Shown piece by piece: positions 6,304 through 13,698 of a stretch of 17,808 bases of DNA (positions within the stretch are counted from its first letter, which is position 1; each line of letters starts with the position of its first letter). The DNA lies in NCBI GenBank assembly GCA_039908285.1, contig JAMOBE010000075.1, positions 1 through 17,808 of the forward strand, given 5' to 3'. Both the position numbers and the translations under genes were made by a program. Source of the stretch: JAMOBE01 sp039908285. Lineage in GTDB: Bacteria > Pseudomonadota > Alphaproteobacteria > Rhodospirillales > Rhodospirillaceae. The notes beneath the pieces are model-generated. The model made no database searches and was not told where the DNA came from. It worked only from the letters and a program-made list of their open reading frames with translations.

Positions 6304-7647
6304 TCACTTGATTGGTTTATCGGCACAGGATGTCTCTGACGAATGTGAATGCCCACCGTTGATTGGAAACAACTCAACTGGTCCGCTACTGTCATTGCGA
6401 ATAGTGTTCAGCATTTCGACAACTCTTCTACGATCGCGAAGAAATCTCCTAGAAATAAACATAAGATCACGAGTAAATTTCCTCAGCTCAATTCCCATGG
6501 GAATGAAAGAAAATAGCTTGCGAATCACATTTATGCGATAAATCACATCGAATGCATTCTTCCCATCGTAGTAGTTCCAAGCTCTGTAATATCTACTCAT
6601 AGCGTAACGGATCTTGGCGGCATCAAGGGCGTTTACCGAGGACGATCTCTGACGAAAAATTATGTCTGGAGATGTTCCCGTAACCGACATTCCACGAACG
6701 GAAAAATAGAATGGCTTTCCGTCAAGGGTTGTTTCCAATAGAATTGGATCAAATATCAATCCAAGGTAACTCGCCAATGACCGCATAAGCTGTTCAGTTC
6801 GAGAGTGCATATCCTCAAATCGAATAACAAATGTTGGATAAGGCCTTTTTCCTCTATTCGCACCAGATACTTGACTGTACAAAACACCGCTACATGAAAA
6901 ACCATAATCACCACCATCTTGTTTAATCGGGGCCGTACAGGCATGCCGAAACAACTGATTCGTTGAAACGTGAGGAAGCCGTACCGTAATAAAAAAAACC
7001 ATATTCCCAACAAGTGCTGAGACCTGACTTTCCGTTATTGTGCCATAAATAAAGTGCCTCTGCCAAACTATTATTGGGTTTCGCGCAGTAATATTTCTGC
7101 CGATCGCTGCGGCATAAGCAACGTGGATTGCCTTAAACACATTACCGATGCTCACCTCATCTCTGGTAGATAGGGAATCAATGCAGCGAGAAAAGTACTT
7201 CTTGAAATATTCTACATGGACACCGACGGGACATGTATCTGAATGAACGGTAGAACCAGGTGTGCAATGATCCGTTTCAGAAAACAAATAGGGAAATGTC
7301 TTGACAATAAAAATACAAACGTCATTGCTTGAAATTTCCAGGTGATTATCGTCCATCATCTTAAGGAATTCGCTAAATTCTTCAAAATAGAATGACAGCG
7401 CATATGGCGGAACAGAAAGCACCTCAGGATGACCGTCAAACAAATTTGACAGCAAGATAGATCCGCTTCTGCCGGTTGCTTCGATGCTTACCGTCAAGCG
7501 AATTGCATCTGGGTTGTCCAGCAAATATTCAACAGAATCGCTAATATGCATAACTTTCACATGCTCCTCGATAACATTGTTTCCCGCAGAAATACTAGCC
7601 AGCATATCAAGCTCACTGAATATCGTGCTGAGCGAGATGACGATCAT
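6304..7647 (-). CDS. Sulfotransferase-family protein, AT-rich, probably acquired
   Basis: The protein (447 aa from the first ATG) carries TGRSGSILLSNLFDGHPEVL, which matches the PAPS-binding 5'-phosphosulfate loop of sulfotransferases (TGRSGSTLL type). A later segment, FVIRFEDMHSRTEQLMRSLA, is the usual RYEDL region and is followed by a short LGL/FDP helix. Such enzymes move sulfate from PAPS to a hydroxyl or amine of a carbohydrate or small molecule; the acceptor is unknown. Base composition is visibly AT-richer than every neighbour and codon use follows it. The start is uncertain: the first ATG has only a weak upstream GGAG, and an internal ATG at about residue 33 has GAGGAG 12 bp upstream. 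The closing residues, after about 390, are basic then low complexity. Confidence 0.75.
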   Translation of the reverse strand: MIVISLSTIFSELDMLASISAGNNVIEEHVKVMHISDSVEYLLDNPDAIRLTVSIEATGRSGSILLSNLFDGHPEVLSVPPYALSFYFEEFSEFLKMMDDNHLEISSNDVCIFIVKTFPYLFSETDHCTPGSTVHSDTCPVGVHVEYFKKYFSRCIDSLSTRDEVSIGNVFKAIHVAYAAAIGRNITARNPIIVWQRHFIYGTITESQVSALVGNMVFFITVRLPHVSTNQLFRHACTAPIKQDGGDYGFSCSGVLYSQVSGANRGKRPYPTFVIRFEDMHSRTEQLMRSLASYLGLIFDPILLETTLDGKPFYFSVRGMSVTGTSPDIIFRQRSSSVNALDAAKIRYAMSRYYRAWNYYDGKNAFDVIYRINVIRKLFSFIPMGIELRKFTRDLMFISRRFLRDRRRVVEMLNTIRNDSSGPVELFPINGGHSHSSETSCADKPIK

Positions 7648-7852
7648 TTAGTTCATGTTCACCACGCTCCGCGGCACCTTCACAGGTCGAGCGGCACCGC
7701 GTTGAAGCGAGCGCCTGTCTGTGGCGCCCGCAGATGCTTTCCGGTAAGCTGACGTTATCCAGACGAAACAACCGGAAACAACTACGGACAATGTCACTGA
7801 GCGGAAACCTATCATGATGCTGGCGCACCATTCAAGGCGAACATTTCGTAGG
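7648..7852. other. Unassigned 205-bp spacer between the sulfotransferase and an IS remnant
   Basis: Base composition returns toward GC-rich here. Short frames exist on both strands, but none has a recognisable motif or a convincing ribosome binding site. I see no tRNA, hairpin terminator or clear promoter. It may be the broken edge of a former gene or the upstream region of the sulfotransferase. Confidence 0.4.
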
Positions 7853-8289
7853 CACCGGTTCTCATTATGGCTTGGCGCTCTGGCGGTAGGGCTCGGGATG
7901 GTGTGCCATGGGACTGTGAGGGGGGAGTGGGCGTTGGCGGACGCGATGCCGGAGGTCAGGCGGTCAAACTCGACGTCTCCGTCGCTCCGCCTGCGGGTCG
8001 AGCACTGCGGGCCGTGGAGCTTGCGCGAACAGAAGTGTTCCGAGCCGTCCAGCGGGATCAGCACCCGGCCGTCGAGAACCCGCATCGAGGCAAGTATGCG
8101 CATTCGATCGCCCCCGCTCCTCCGCCATCACGTTCTGGTGCTGAAGAAAGGACGGGCACTGCATCTGGAACACCGAGAACGCGGCAAGGCCTATGTCGAT
8201 CATCGAATGGCGCACGTTGCCGCCGGAACCCGTCCAGTCAGCAAAAAAATTGCTGCCGTTCATTGCTCGTTCCAAAATGAGAACCGCTG
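7853..8289 (-). mobile_element. ISNCY-like insertion-sequence remnant, copy A, with terminal inverted repeats
   Basis: The left end CACCGGTTCTCATTATGG (7853-7870) and the right end, read inward on the minus strand, CAGCGGTTCTCATTTTGG (8289-8272), match at 16 of 18 positions. Between them lies a broken transposase on the minus strand. At 437 bp the element is far shorter than a functional IS of this type (over 1 kb), so it is a deletion derivative. No clear target duplication is visible. A second, shorter copy lies at 13508-13645. Confidence 0.7.
7964..8263 (-). pseudogene. Broken ISNCY-family transposase (copy A)
   Basis: From ATG 8263 the frame reads MNGSNFFADW, then NVRHSMIDIGLAAFSVFQMQ, which I recognise as the conserved N-terminus of ISNCY-type transposases. 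Near 8090-8105 the frame breaks and continues one frame over with MRVLDGRVLIPLDGSEHFCS, then CPQCSTR-like residues (here GPQCSTR). This is the DDE-type core block LIALDGTEHFCS. The expected region between these blocks, and everything after RRSDGDVEF, is missing. Inactive. Family assignment is from memory of conserved blocks, not from a search. Confidence 0.72.
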
Positions 8290-8414
8290 ACCTAACGTTT
8301 TTGGTTTCAGGGCACCGCATTTCGTTCACCCGATTGCCCTGCTCGGCCTTCCCCTTTGCCTGGGCAGTGGTCATACTCGCGCCGTTGTCCCGACGCCGCC
8401 CAGGAAGATCCGCG

Positions 8415-9401
8415 ATGAACGAGAGTGTGCTGGTTACCGGAGGTGCCGGGTACATCGGCAGTCATGTGGCGCTGGCGCTGCTGGAGGCCGGGTATCGCGT
8501 GGTGGTGGTGGACACCCTGGCGACGGGCGTGCGCGCCCTGGTTCCCGGGGCTGCCGATTTCGTCCTGGGCGATGTGGGCGATCCCGAGCTGATGACTCAG
8601 GTTCTGCGCACCCATGCCTGCTCCGCCGTGCTGCACTTCGCCGGGTCCACGGTGGTGCCGGAGTCGGTGGCTGATCCCCTGAAGTACTATCGCAACAACA
8701 CCTGCGCCAGCCGCACCCTGCTGGAGGTCTGCCACGGGGCCGGAGTTGACAGGATCGTCTTTTCCTCGACCGCGGCGGTCTACGGCAACCCGGAGCACCT
8801 GCCGGTGAGCGAGGACGAGCCGCTCCGGCCCATCACGCCCTATGGCACCTCCAAGGTGATGACCGAGTGGATGCTGCGCGACCTGGCGGCGATCGGCGGT
8901 CCCCGTTACGTGGCGCTGCGCTATTTCAACGTCGCCGGGGCCGATGCCGGCCTGCGCAGTGGCCAGAGCAGCCCGCAGGCGACCCACCTCATCAAGATCG
9001 CCTGCGAGGTGGCGTGCGGCCGGCGGGCCGGCATGACCATGTATGGCGACGACTACCCGAGCCGCGACGGCACCTGCATCCGCGACTATATCCATGTGAG
9101 CGACCTGGCCGACGCCCATCTCGCCGCCCTGCGCTATCTGGAGGCGGGGGGAGACAGCGTGGCGCTCAACTGCGGCTATGGCTGGGGGCTCTCGGTCCGG
9201 GAGGTGATCGCGGCGGTGGAGGAGGTGGCGGGCCGGCGCCTCGCCGTCACCGTCGGCCCCCGGCGCCCCGGTGACCCGGTGGAGATCGTCGCCGCCATCG
9301 ACCGCATCCGCAAGGTGCTGGGCTGGACGCCCCGCTACCACGACCTTCGCCTGATCGTCTCCTCGGCCCTGGACTGGGAGCGCCGGATCGCCGCGCGGTG
9401 A
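8415..9401 (+). CDS. galE: UDP-glucose 4-epimerase
   Basis: This is an extended short-chain dehydrogenase that interconverts UDP-glucose and UDP-galactose in the cytoplasm, supplying galactose for LPS, exopolysaccharide or galactose catabolism. The 328-residue protein begins MNESVLVTGGAGYIGSHV, with the NAD-binding GGAGYIG at once. It carries SSTAAVYG and the catalytic YGTSK pair (Tyr and Lys), then LRYFNVAGAD, which is typical of GalE rather than of dehydratases. Length is normal for the family (about 330). The start at 8415 is supported by AGGAAG 7 bp upstream; the longer frame from 8193 runs through the IS remnant and is rejected. The IS end lies 126 bp upstream, so its original promoter context may have been altered. 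Confidence 0.95.
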   Translation: MNESVLVTGGAGYIGSHVALALLEAGYRVVVVDTLATGVRALVPGAADFVLGDVGDPELMTQVLRTHACSAVLHFAGSTVVPESVADPLKYYRNNTCASRTLLEVCHGAGVDRIVFSSTAAVYGNPEHLPVSEDEPLRPITPYGTSKVMTEWMLRDLAAIGGPRYVALRYFNVAGADAGLRSGQSSPQATHLIKIACEVACGRRAGMTMYGDDYPSRDGTCIRDYIHVSDLADAHLAALRYLEAGGDSVALNCGYGWGLSVREVIAAVEEVAGRRLAVTVGPRRPGDPVEIVAAIDRIRKVLGWTPRYHDLRLIVSSALDWERRIAAR

Positions 9402-9416
9402 TCCCTTGAATTGCAG

Positions 9417-9445
9417 TTGACCGTCGCCCGGCCGTCTGGCACGCT
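9417..9445 (+). promoter_or_regulatory. Possible ihfB promoter
   Basis: TTGACC (9417-9422) is separated by 17 bp from CACGCT (9440-9445), and the pair lies 35 bp upstream of the ihfB start. The -35 is good and the -10 weak, as is common in GC-rich alphaproteobacteria. It lies just after the galE stop, so ihfB need not depend on galE transcription. Confidence 0.33.
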
Positions 9446-9479
9446 CGAGCCCGGTCCGGTTTTCTCACGGGGACGCGCA

Positions 9480-9758
9480 ATGACCAAGTCGGAGTTGATC
9501 GCGCGCATCGCGGAGCGCAACCCTCACCTGTACCAGAAGGATGTGGAGCGCATCGTCTCCACCATCTTCGACGAAATCACCGCCGCCCTGGCGCGCGGGG
9601 ACCGGGTGGAGTTGCGCGGATTCGGGGCGTTTTCGGTCAAGCAGCGGGACGCCCGCCTGGGGCGCAACCCGCGGACCGGCGAGGCCGTGGCGGTGACGGA
9701 AAAGGCGGTGCCGTACTTCAAGACCGGCAAGCAGTTGCGTGAACTCCTGAACGCGTGA
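9480..9758 (+). CDS. ihfB: Integration host factor subunit beta
   Basis: This is the beta subunit of IHF, a sequence-specific DNA-bending nucleoid protein acting with IHF-alpha in recombination, replication and sigma-54 transcription. The 92-residue product begins MTKSELIARIAERNPHLYQK and contains VELRGFGAFSVKQRDARLGR, followed by NPRTGEAVAVTEK and the closing VPYFKTGKQLRELLN. These are the HU/IHF dimer core and the DNA-inserting beta arm with its proline. The N-terminal TKSELI and GFGAF patterns favour IHF-beta over HU. Length is standard. ATG 9480 follows GGGGA by 6 bp. The lapA gene follows 43 bp downstream, the common order in alphaproteobacteria. Confidence 0.94.
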   Translation: MTKSELIARIAERNPHLYQKDVERIVSTIFDEITAALARGDRVELRGFGAFSVKQRDARLGRNPRTGEAVAVTEKAVPYFKTGKQLRELLNA

Positions 9759-9801
9759 CCTCGGGGGGCTTGACCGGCAGGATTGGGCAGGGAGTACCGG
9801 T

Positions 9802-10107
9802 GTGAGATTTGTGACCTGGATCGTCGGCGTTCCCCTGGCCATCGTCGCCACCATCTTCGCCGTGGCCAATCGCGGCATGGTGGCCCTGGATTTGTGGCCG
9901 CTGCCGTTCATGGTGGACGTCCCGGTCTTTCTGGCGGTTCTGGCGGCGCTGCTGGTGGGGCTGCTGACCGGCGCCCTGATGTCGTGGGTGTCGGCGGGAC
10001 GCCTCAGAGCCCGGCTGCGCGAGCGCAATGCCCGCATCGCCGACCTCGAACGCGACCTCACCCTTGCCACCAGCCGCGCCACCCTGCCGACGGCGGAGAC
10101 CCCCTGA
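9802..10107 (+). CDS. lapA: LapA-family (DUF1049) small inner-membrane protein
   Basis: The 101-residue protein has two hydrophobic segments (about residues 3-22 and 40-66) joined by a short NRGMVALDLWPLPF-type loop, then a basic coiled-coil tail (LRARLRERNARIADLERDL). This is the LapA layout. In enterobacteria LapA works with LapB in controlling LPS synthesis through LpxC turnover. That role is not proven in alphaproteobacteria, and no lapB lies in the window. It starts at GTG 9802, with GGGAG 8 bp upstream. It is 43 bp after ihfB and likely in the same transcript. Confidence 0.8.
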   Translation: MRFVTWIVGVPLAIVATIFAVANRGMVALDLWPLPFMVDVPVFLAVLAALLVGLLTGALMSWVSAGRLRARLRERNARIADLERDLTLATSRATLPTAETP

Positions 10108-10170
10108 CGGTCCGCCCGCGGGGGAGGTGGGCGGCCGTCCCGACGCGGCAACGAGATCGTCCGGTGCGCA

Positions 10171-10200
10171 TTGACCGGCTCCACTTCCGTCCATTAGAGT
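10171..10200 (+). promoter_or_regulatory. Putative sigma-70-type promoter of the diguanylate cyclase operon
   Basis: TTGACC (10171-10176), 18 bp spacer, TAGAGT (10195-10200). The predicted transcript would start about 30 bp before the GTG at 10237. A short GC-rich hairpin (10112-10134, 6-bp arms, no U-tract) lies just upstream and might end the lapA transcript, but weakly. Confidence 0.45.
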
Positions 10201-10236
10201 GCCAGTCATCGTGGTGGCGGGGAGAAGGCGCCCGGG

Positions 10237-11928
10237 GTGTTGCAGTCGTCCGTCGTCTCTTCGGATGCGGTCGTCCGTCTGGCCGCATCGGGACTTGAAA
10301 GCTATCCCGGTCCGGTGTTCGTGATGGACGCCACCGGCACCGTCCTGCTGGCCAACGAGCCGGGCGGCGCGGTCGCGGACCGCGTTCCGACGGAGACCGC
10401 CGACGCCCTGCTGGTCGCCGCCCGCCAGGTCATCCGCAGCGGTGGCGCCGAGCGCGTGATGATCGAGCTGCAGGGCCTCTCCGGGAAGACCTTCTACGAC
10501 CTGACCATCCTGCCGCTGGCCGCGGGCACCGGCGTCCTGGTGCTGGGCCATGATCGCACCCTGGAGGAAAACCTCCGCATGGCGCTGGTCGAGTCGCGCG
10601 GCCGCTACAAGGACCTTGTCCACATCTCCAGCGACTTCGCCTGGGAGACCGATACCGACGGCATCTTCTGCTTCGTGTCCGGCGTCGAGGTCCTGGGGTA
10701 CCGGCCGGATCAGCTTGTCGGCCACACCCCCGCCGACGTCCTGATGGATCCCGCCGAAAAGGGCGAGGAGGAGGTGCTGTTTCGCACCCGGACCCCCGTG
10801 GACAATATCGAGCTGTGGGTGCGACGCGCCGACGGCCGCTCCGCCTGCCTGGCGGGTGCCGCCCTGCCGCTGTTCGACGGGACGGGAGCCCTGCGGGGAG
10901 TGCGCGGGGTCTGCCGCGACGTCACCGACCTGCGCGAGCGCGACGCGGTGCTGGCGCGGGTGCGCAACCGCGAGCGGCTCTTGTCCCACGTGGTGCGGAC
11001 CTTCTGGGAGGAGGTGGAGCCCGAGAACATGCTGGGGGCCGCCGCCGGGGCGCTGGTGCGCAGCATGGCCGCCGACGGCTGCCAGATCTTCCGCCTCGAT
11101 GAGAAACGGCAGGAACTGGGTGCGGCGGAGGTCTTCTTCCTGGGCGCGGCCGCCGGCGAGGTGGGCGAGGTGACCTCCATCATGCCGGCGCTCTCCATGC
11201 TGCAGCAGGGGGGCGACACGCTGGAACTGGTGATCGGCGGCTGGCAGGTCCTGGGCGCGGCCACCCGCCATGAGCAGGCGATGAATGGTGCCGTGGTGCT
11301 GTGGCGCTCGTTCAGCCGGGGAAGCTGGGACGACGACGACCGCATCCTGGTGGGGGACATCGCCCTGCAGGTGGGCGTCGCCATCGAGCAGGTGGCCAAC
11401 CACGCCGAGATCGTCAGCCTCTCGCGGACCGACGCCCTGACCGGCCTGTTCAACCGCCGCGCCTTCATGGACGACCTCGGCCGCCGCTTCGGCCGCATGC
11501 AGCGGGACGGCCGGACGGGGGCGGCGCTGATGTACGTCGATCTCGACAACTTCAAGCTGGTGAACGACGTCCACGGCCACAAACGCGGCGACGAGGCATT
11601 GGTGCGGGTTCGCGACATCCTGGTGGCCAACACCCGCTCCACCGATCTCGTGGCGCGGCTTGGCGGGGACGAGTTCGCCATCTGGCTGGAGGGCGCCGAC
11701 GCCGAAGCCGCCGTCCGCCGCGCCGAGGCCCTGCTGAACAGTGCGGCCCCCCTGAACGAGTTCTCGGGCGATCCGGCGCGGCCACTGCTGATGTCTCTCG
11801 GCATCGCCGTGTATGATCCCGGCCACGCCGAGACCCTGGATGACTTGCTGGCACGGGCGGATGCCGCCATGTACGCTGTCAAACGGAGCGGCAAGGGGAA
11901 TTACCGCATCGCGCCGGCGGCTGGATAG
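10237..11928 (+). CDS. PAS-PAS-GAF-GGDEF diguanylate cyclase
   Basis: This enzyme makes cyclic di-GMP from two GTP. The 563-residue protein has no signal peptide or membrane helix, so it is cytoplasmic. Likely order: a PAS-like domain (about 15-105), a second PAS (about 125-235, with DFAWETDTDGIFCFVS and a PAC-like VRGVCRDVTDLRERD end), a GAF-like domain (about 255-385) and GGDEF (about 395-560). The active-site motif is intact (GGDEF, 476-480), and RSTD lies exactly five residues before it. That is the canonical inhibitory I-site, so product feedback is expected. No EAL domain. The start is a GTG with GGAGAAGG about 9 bp upstream. The stop is 40 bp before the DUF2336 gene, suggesting co-transcription. 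The sensed signal is unknown. Confidence 0.92.
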   Translation: MLQSSVVSSDAVVRLAASGLESYPGPVFVMDATGTVLLANEPGGAVADRVPTETADALLVAARQVIRSGGAERVMIELQGLSGKTFYDLTILPLAAGTGVLVLGHDRTLEENLRMALVESRGRYKDLVHISSDFAWETDTDGIFCFVSGVEVLGYRPDQLVGHTPADVLMDPAEKGEEEVLFRTRTPVDNIELWVRRADGRSACLAGAALPLFDGTGALRGVRGVCRDVTDLRERDAVLARVRNRERLLSHVVRTFWEEVEPENMLGAAAGALVRSMAADGCQIFRLDEKRQELGAAEVFFLGAAAGEVGEVTSIMPALSMLQQGGDTLELVIGGWQVLGAATRHEQAMNGAVVLWRSFSRGSWDDDDRILVGDIALQVGVAIEQVANHAEIVSLSRTDALTGLFNRRAFMDDLGRRFGRMQRDGRTGAALMYVDLDNFKLVNDVHGHKRGDEALVRVRDILVANTRSTDLVARLGGDEFAIWLEGADAEAAVRRAEALLNSAAPLNEFSGDPARPLLMSLGIAVYDPGHAETLDDLLARADAAMYAVKRSGKGNYRIAPAAG

Positions 11929-11968
11929 GGAAACGGGCCGACGGCGACGGAGAATGGGAGGGGCGGGC

Positions 11969-13372
11969 ATGTTCAGGCGCATCCTCGGCAGGGGGGACGA
12001 CGGAGCCATCAGCTACGAGCGGGCCAGGGAACTCGCCCGGGCCGATGACCCGGCCGTCCGCCGCGAGCTGGCGACGCGCAGCGACATCGTGCCGGAAATC
12101 CTCTATTACCTGGCCGAAGATCCCGACCCGGTGGTCCGCCGCCACATCGCCACCAATGCCGCGACTCCGGCCCTGGCCCACATGGTGCTGGTCGGGGACG
12201 CGGACGAGGAGGTGCGGGCCAACCTGGCGGGGAAAATCTCCCGCCTGGCTCCGGGCCTGTCCACGGACGAGCAGGACCGGGTACGCAAGATCACCTATCA
12301 GGTCCTCGATCGCCTGGCGCGCGACCAGGTGGTCCGGGTCCGTCTGATTCTGTCCGAGACTCTGAAGGACCTCGCCGACGCGCCGCCCGACGTCATCCGT
12401 CGCCTCGCCCACGACGTCGAGGCGGTGGTGGCCGGGCCGGTGCTGGAGTTCTCGCCGGTTCTCTCCGACGAGGACCTGCTGGAGATCATCGAGAGCACCA
12501 CCACCGAGACCAACCGTCGCCGCGCCATCTCCCGCCGCGCCAACGTCGGCGAACGGGTGTCCGATGCCATCGCCGCCACCGACGACGAGGGAGCCATCGC
12601 CGTCCTGCTGGCCAACCCGAGCGCCCAGATCCGCGAGGACACCCTGGACCGCCTGGTGGAGCGCGCGCCCTCCCGCCAGAGCTGGCATGAGCCGATGGTT
12701 CACCGCCCGGGCCTGCACAGCGGCGCCGCCACCCGCCTCGCTCACTTCGTCGCCGACAATCTCCTGCGGGTGATGACGACGCGCAAGGACCTGAATCCGG
12801 ACGTTGCCGCCGCCGTCTCGAAAGTGGTCCGGCGCCGCATCGACGAGGAGGGCGACGAGCGGGACGAACGTGCCGGCCGCCAGAAGGCCGGGGGGACGGA
12901 CCTGCCCGAACCCAAGGGACTGTTCGCGCCAAAGCCTCCGAAACCCGACCTGAAGTCGAACGAGGCGGCGGCGGAGGAGGAGGACTCCTCCTGGCGGACC
13001 GAGATGATCGAGACCTGCGACAAGGCCCGGAAGCTGCACGCCGCCGGCAAGCTGGGGGAGGCACAGATCGCCAAGGCCCTGGCGCGGGGCGAGGAACTGT
13101 TCACCGCCGCCGCCATCGCCGCCCGCAGCGCCATCCCGCCGGAGGTCGTGCTGGCCGTTCTCGACTCCCAGAGCCCCAAGGGCATGCTGGCCCTGGCCTG
13201 GAAGGCCGGTCTGTCGGCCGAGTTCGCGGTAAAGCTTCAGGTCAAGCTGGCCCACATCCCCCCGGACGCGGTCCTCCGTCCCACCGAGGACGATGAGTAC
13301 CCCATGAGCGAGGCCGACCTGGACTGGCAGCTCGAACTGTTCACCGACGCCGCCACCGGTGGGGCGTTGTGA
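11969..13372 (+). CDS. DUF2336 domain-containing protein (HEAT-like repeats)
   Basis: The 467-residue protein is soluble and mainly helical. The N-terminal half holds HEAT-like helical pairs, for example LAEDPDPVVRRHIATNAATP and a second at GDADEEVRANLAGKISRLAP. A charged, proline-rich linker (about 295-345) follows. The C-terminal domain, starting near SSWRTEMIETCDKARKLHAA, resembles the conserved DUF2336 tail with AIAARSAIPPEVV and LALAWKAGLSAEFA. The function of DUF2336 is not established; it is common in alphaproteobacteria, often near signalling genes. The ATG at 11969 follows GGAGGGG by 5 bp. The cyclase gene is 40 bp upstream, so a role in c-di-GMP signalling is possible but only inferred. 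Confidence 0.8.
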   Translation: MFRRILGRGDDGAISYERARELARADDPAVRRELATRSDIVPEILYYLAEDPDPVVRRHIATNAATPALAHMVLVGDADEEVRANLAGKISRLAPGLSTDEQDRVRKITYQVLDRLARDQVVRVRLILSETLKDLADAPPDVIRRLAHDVEAVVAGPVLEFSPVLSDEDLLEIIESTTTETNRRRAISRRANVGERVSDAIAATDDEGAIAVLLANPSAQIREDTLDRLVERAPSRQSWHEPMVHRPGLHSGAATRLAHFVADNLLRVMTTRKDLNPDVAAAVSKVVRRRIDEEGDERDERAGRQKAGGTDLPEPKGLFAPKPPKPDLKSNEAAAEEEDSSWRTEMIETCDKARKLHAAGKLGEAQIAKALARGEELFTAAAIAARSAIPPEVVLAVLDSQSPKGMLALAWKAGLSAEFAVKLQVKLAHIPPDAVLRPTEDDEYPMSEADLDWQLELFTDAATGGAL

Positions 13373-13397
13373 TACAGGCGAGCGTAATGGTTGACGC

Positions 13398-13433
13398 CTA
13401 GAGCGTTTTCCGCCTGAGCGGAAAACGCTCTAG
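13398..13433. repeat. Perfect 16-bp palindromic hairpin after the DUF2336 gene
   Basis: CTAGAGCGTTTTCCGC (13398-13413) and its exact reverse complement (13418-13433) flank the loop CTGA. It lies 25 bp past the DUF2336 stop and could end that transcript, though no U-tract follows. Similar AGAGCGTTTTCC palindromes are, as far as I recall, dispersed repeats in alphaproteobacterial genomes. A second short inverted repeat, CGCTACC...GGTAGCG, lies just downstream (about 13458-13487). Confidence 0.75.
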
Positions 13434-13507
13434 TGTAGCCTGCTTTCTGTAAATTCGCTACCGCCCCCCTGCACGGATTGGTAGCGCGGCGATTTCTCCG
13501 GGGCAAT

Positions 13508-13645
13508 ACTCGACGCCTCCGTCGCTCCGCCTGCGGGTCGAGCACTGCGGGCAGTGGAGCTTGCGCGAACAGAAGTGTTCCGAGCCGTCCAGTCAGCAAA
13601 AAATATTGCTGACGTTCATTGCTCGTTCCAAAATGAGAACCGCTG
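13508..13645 (-). mobile_element. ISNCY-like remnant, copy B (internal deletion derivative of copy A)
   Basis: This 138-bp stretch is nearly identical to copy A joined across a gap: 13508-13592 matches 7968-8052, and 13593-13645 matches 8238-8289. The join falls in CCGTCCAG, which occurs in copy A at both deletion borders (8045-8052 and 8230-8237). The transposase frame is destroyed (MNVSNIFC then stop). The outer terminus, CAGCGGTTCTCATTTTGG read inward, is preserved; the opposite terminus is not visible. It lies 53 bp upstream of the SDR gene start. Confidence 0.8.
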
Positions 13646-13698
13646 GTGACCCGCCCGCCCCCTTGCCGCGGCGGCGATCGTGCGGCATTCTGCGTCCC

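Noticed and set aside
8193..8414. N-terminal extension of galE from ATG 8193
   Set aside because: It would translate the IS remnant; the Rossmann start and a ribosome binding site fit ATG 8415.
10112..10134. GC hairpin after lapA as an intrinsic terminator
   Set aside because: Only 6-bp arms with a large loop and no U-tract.
9718..12009. Minus-strand frame of 763 codons across lapA, the cyclase and the DUF2336 start
   Set aside because: It is a shadow of three supported plus-strand genes and has low-complexity composition.
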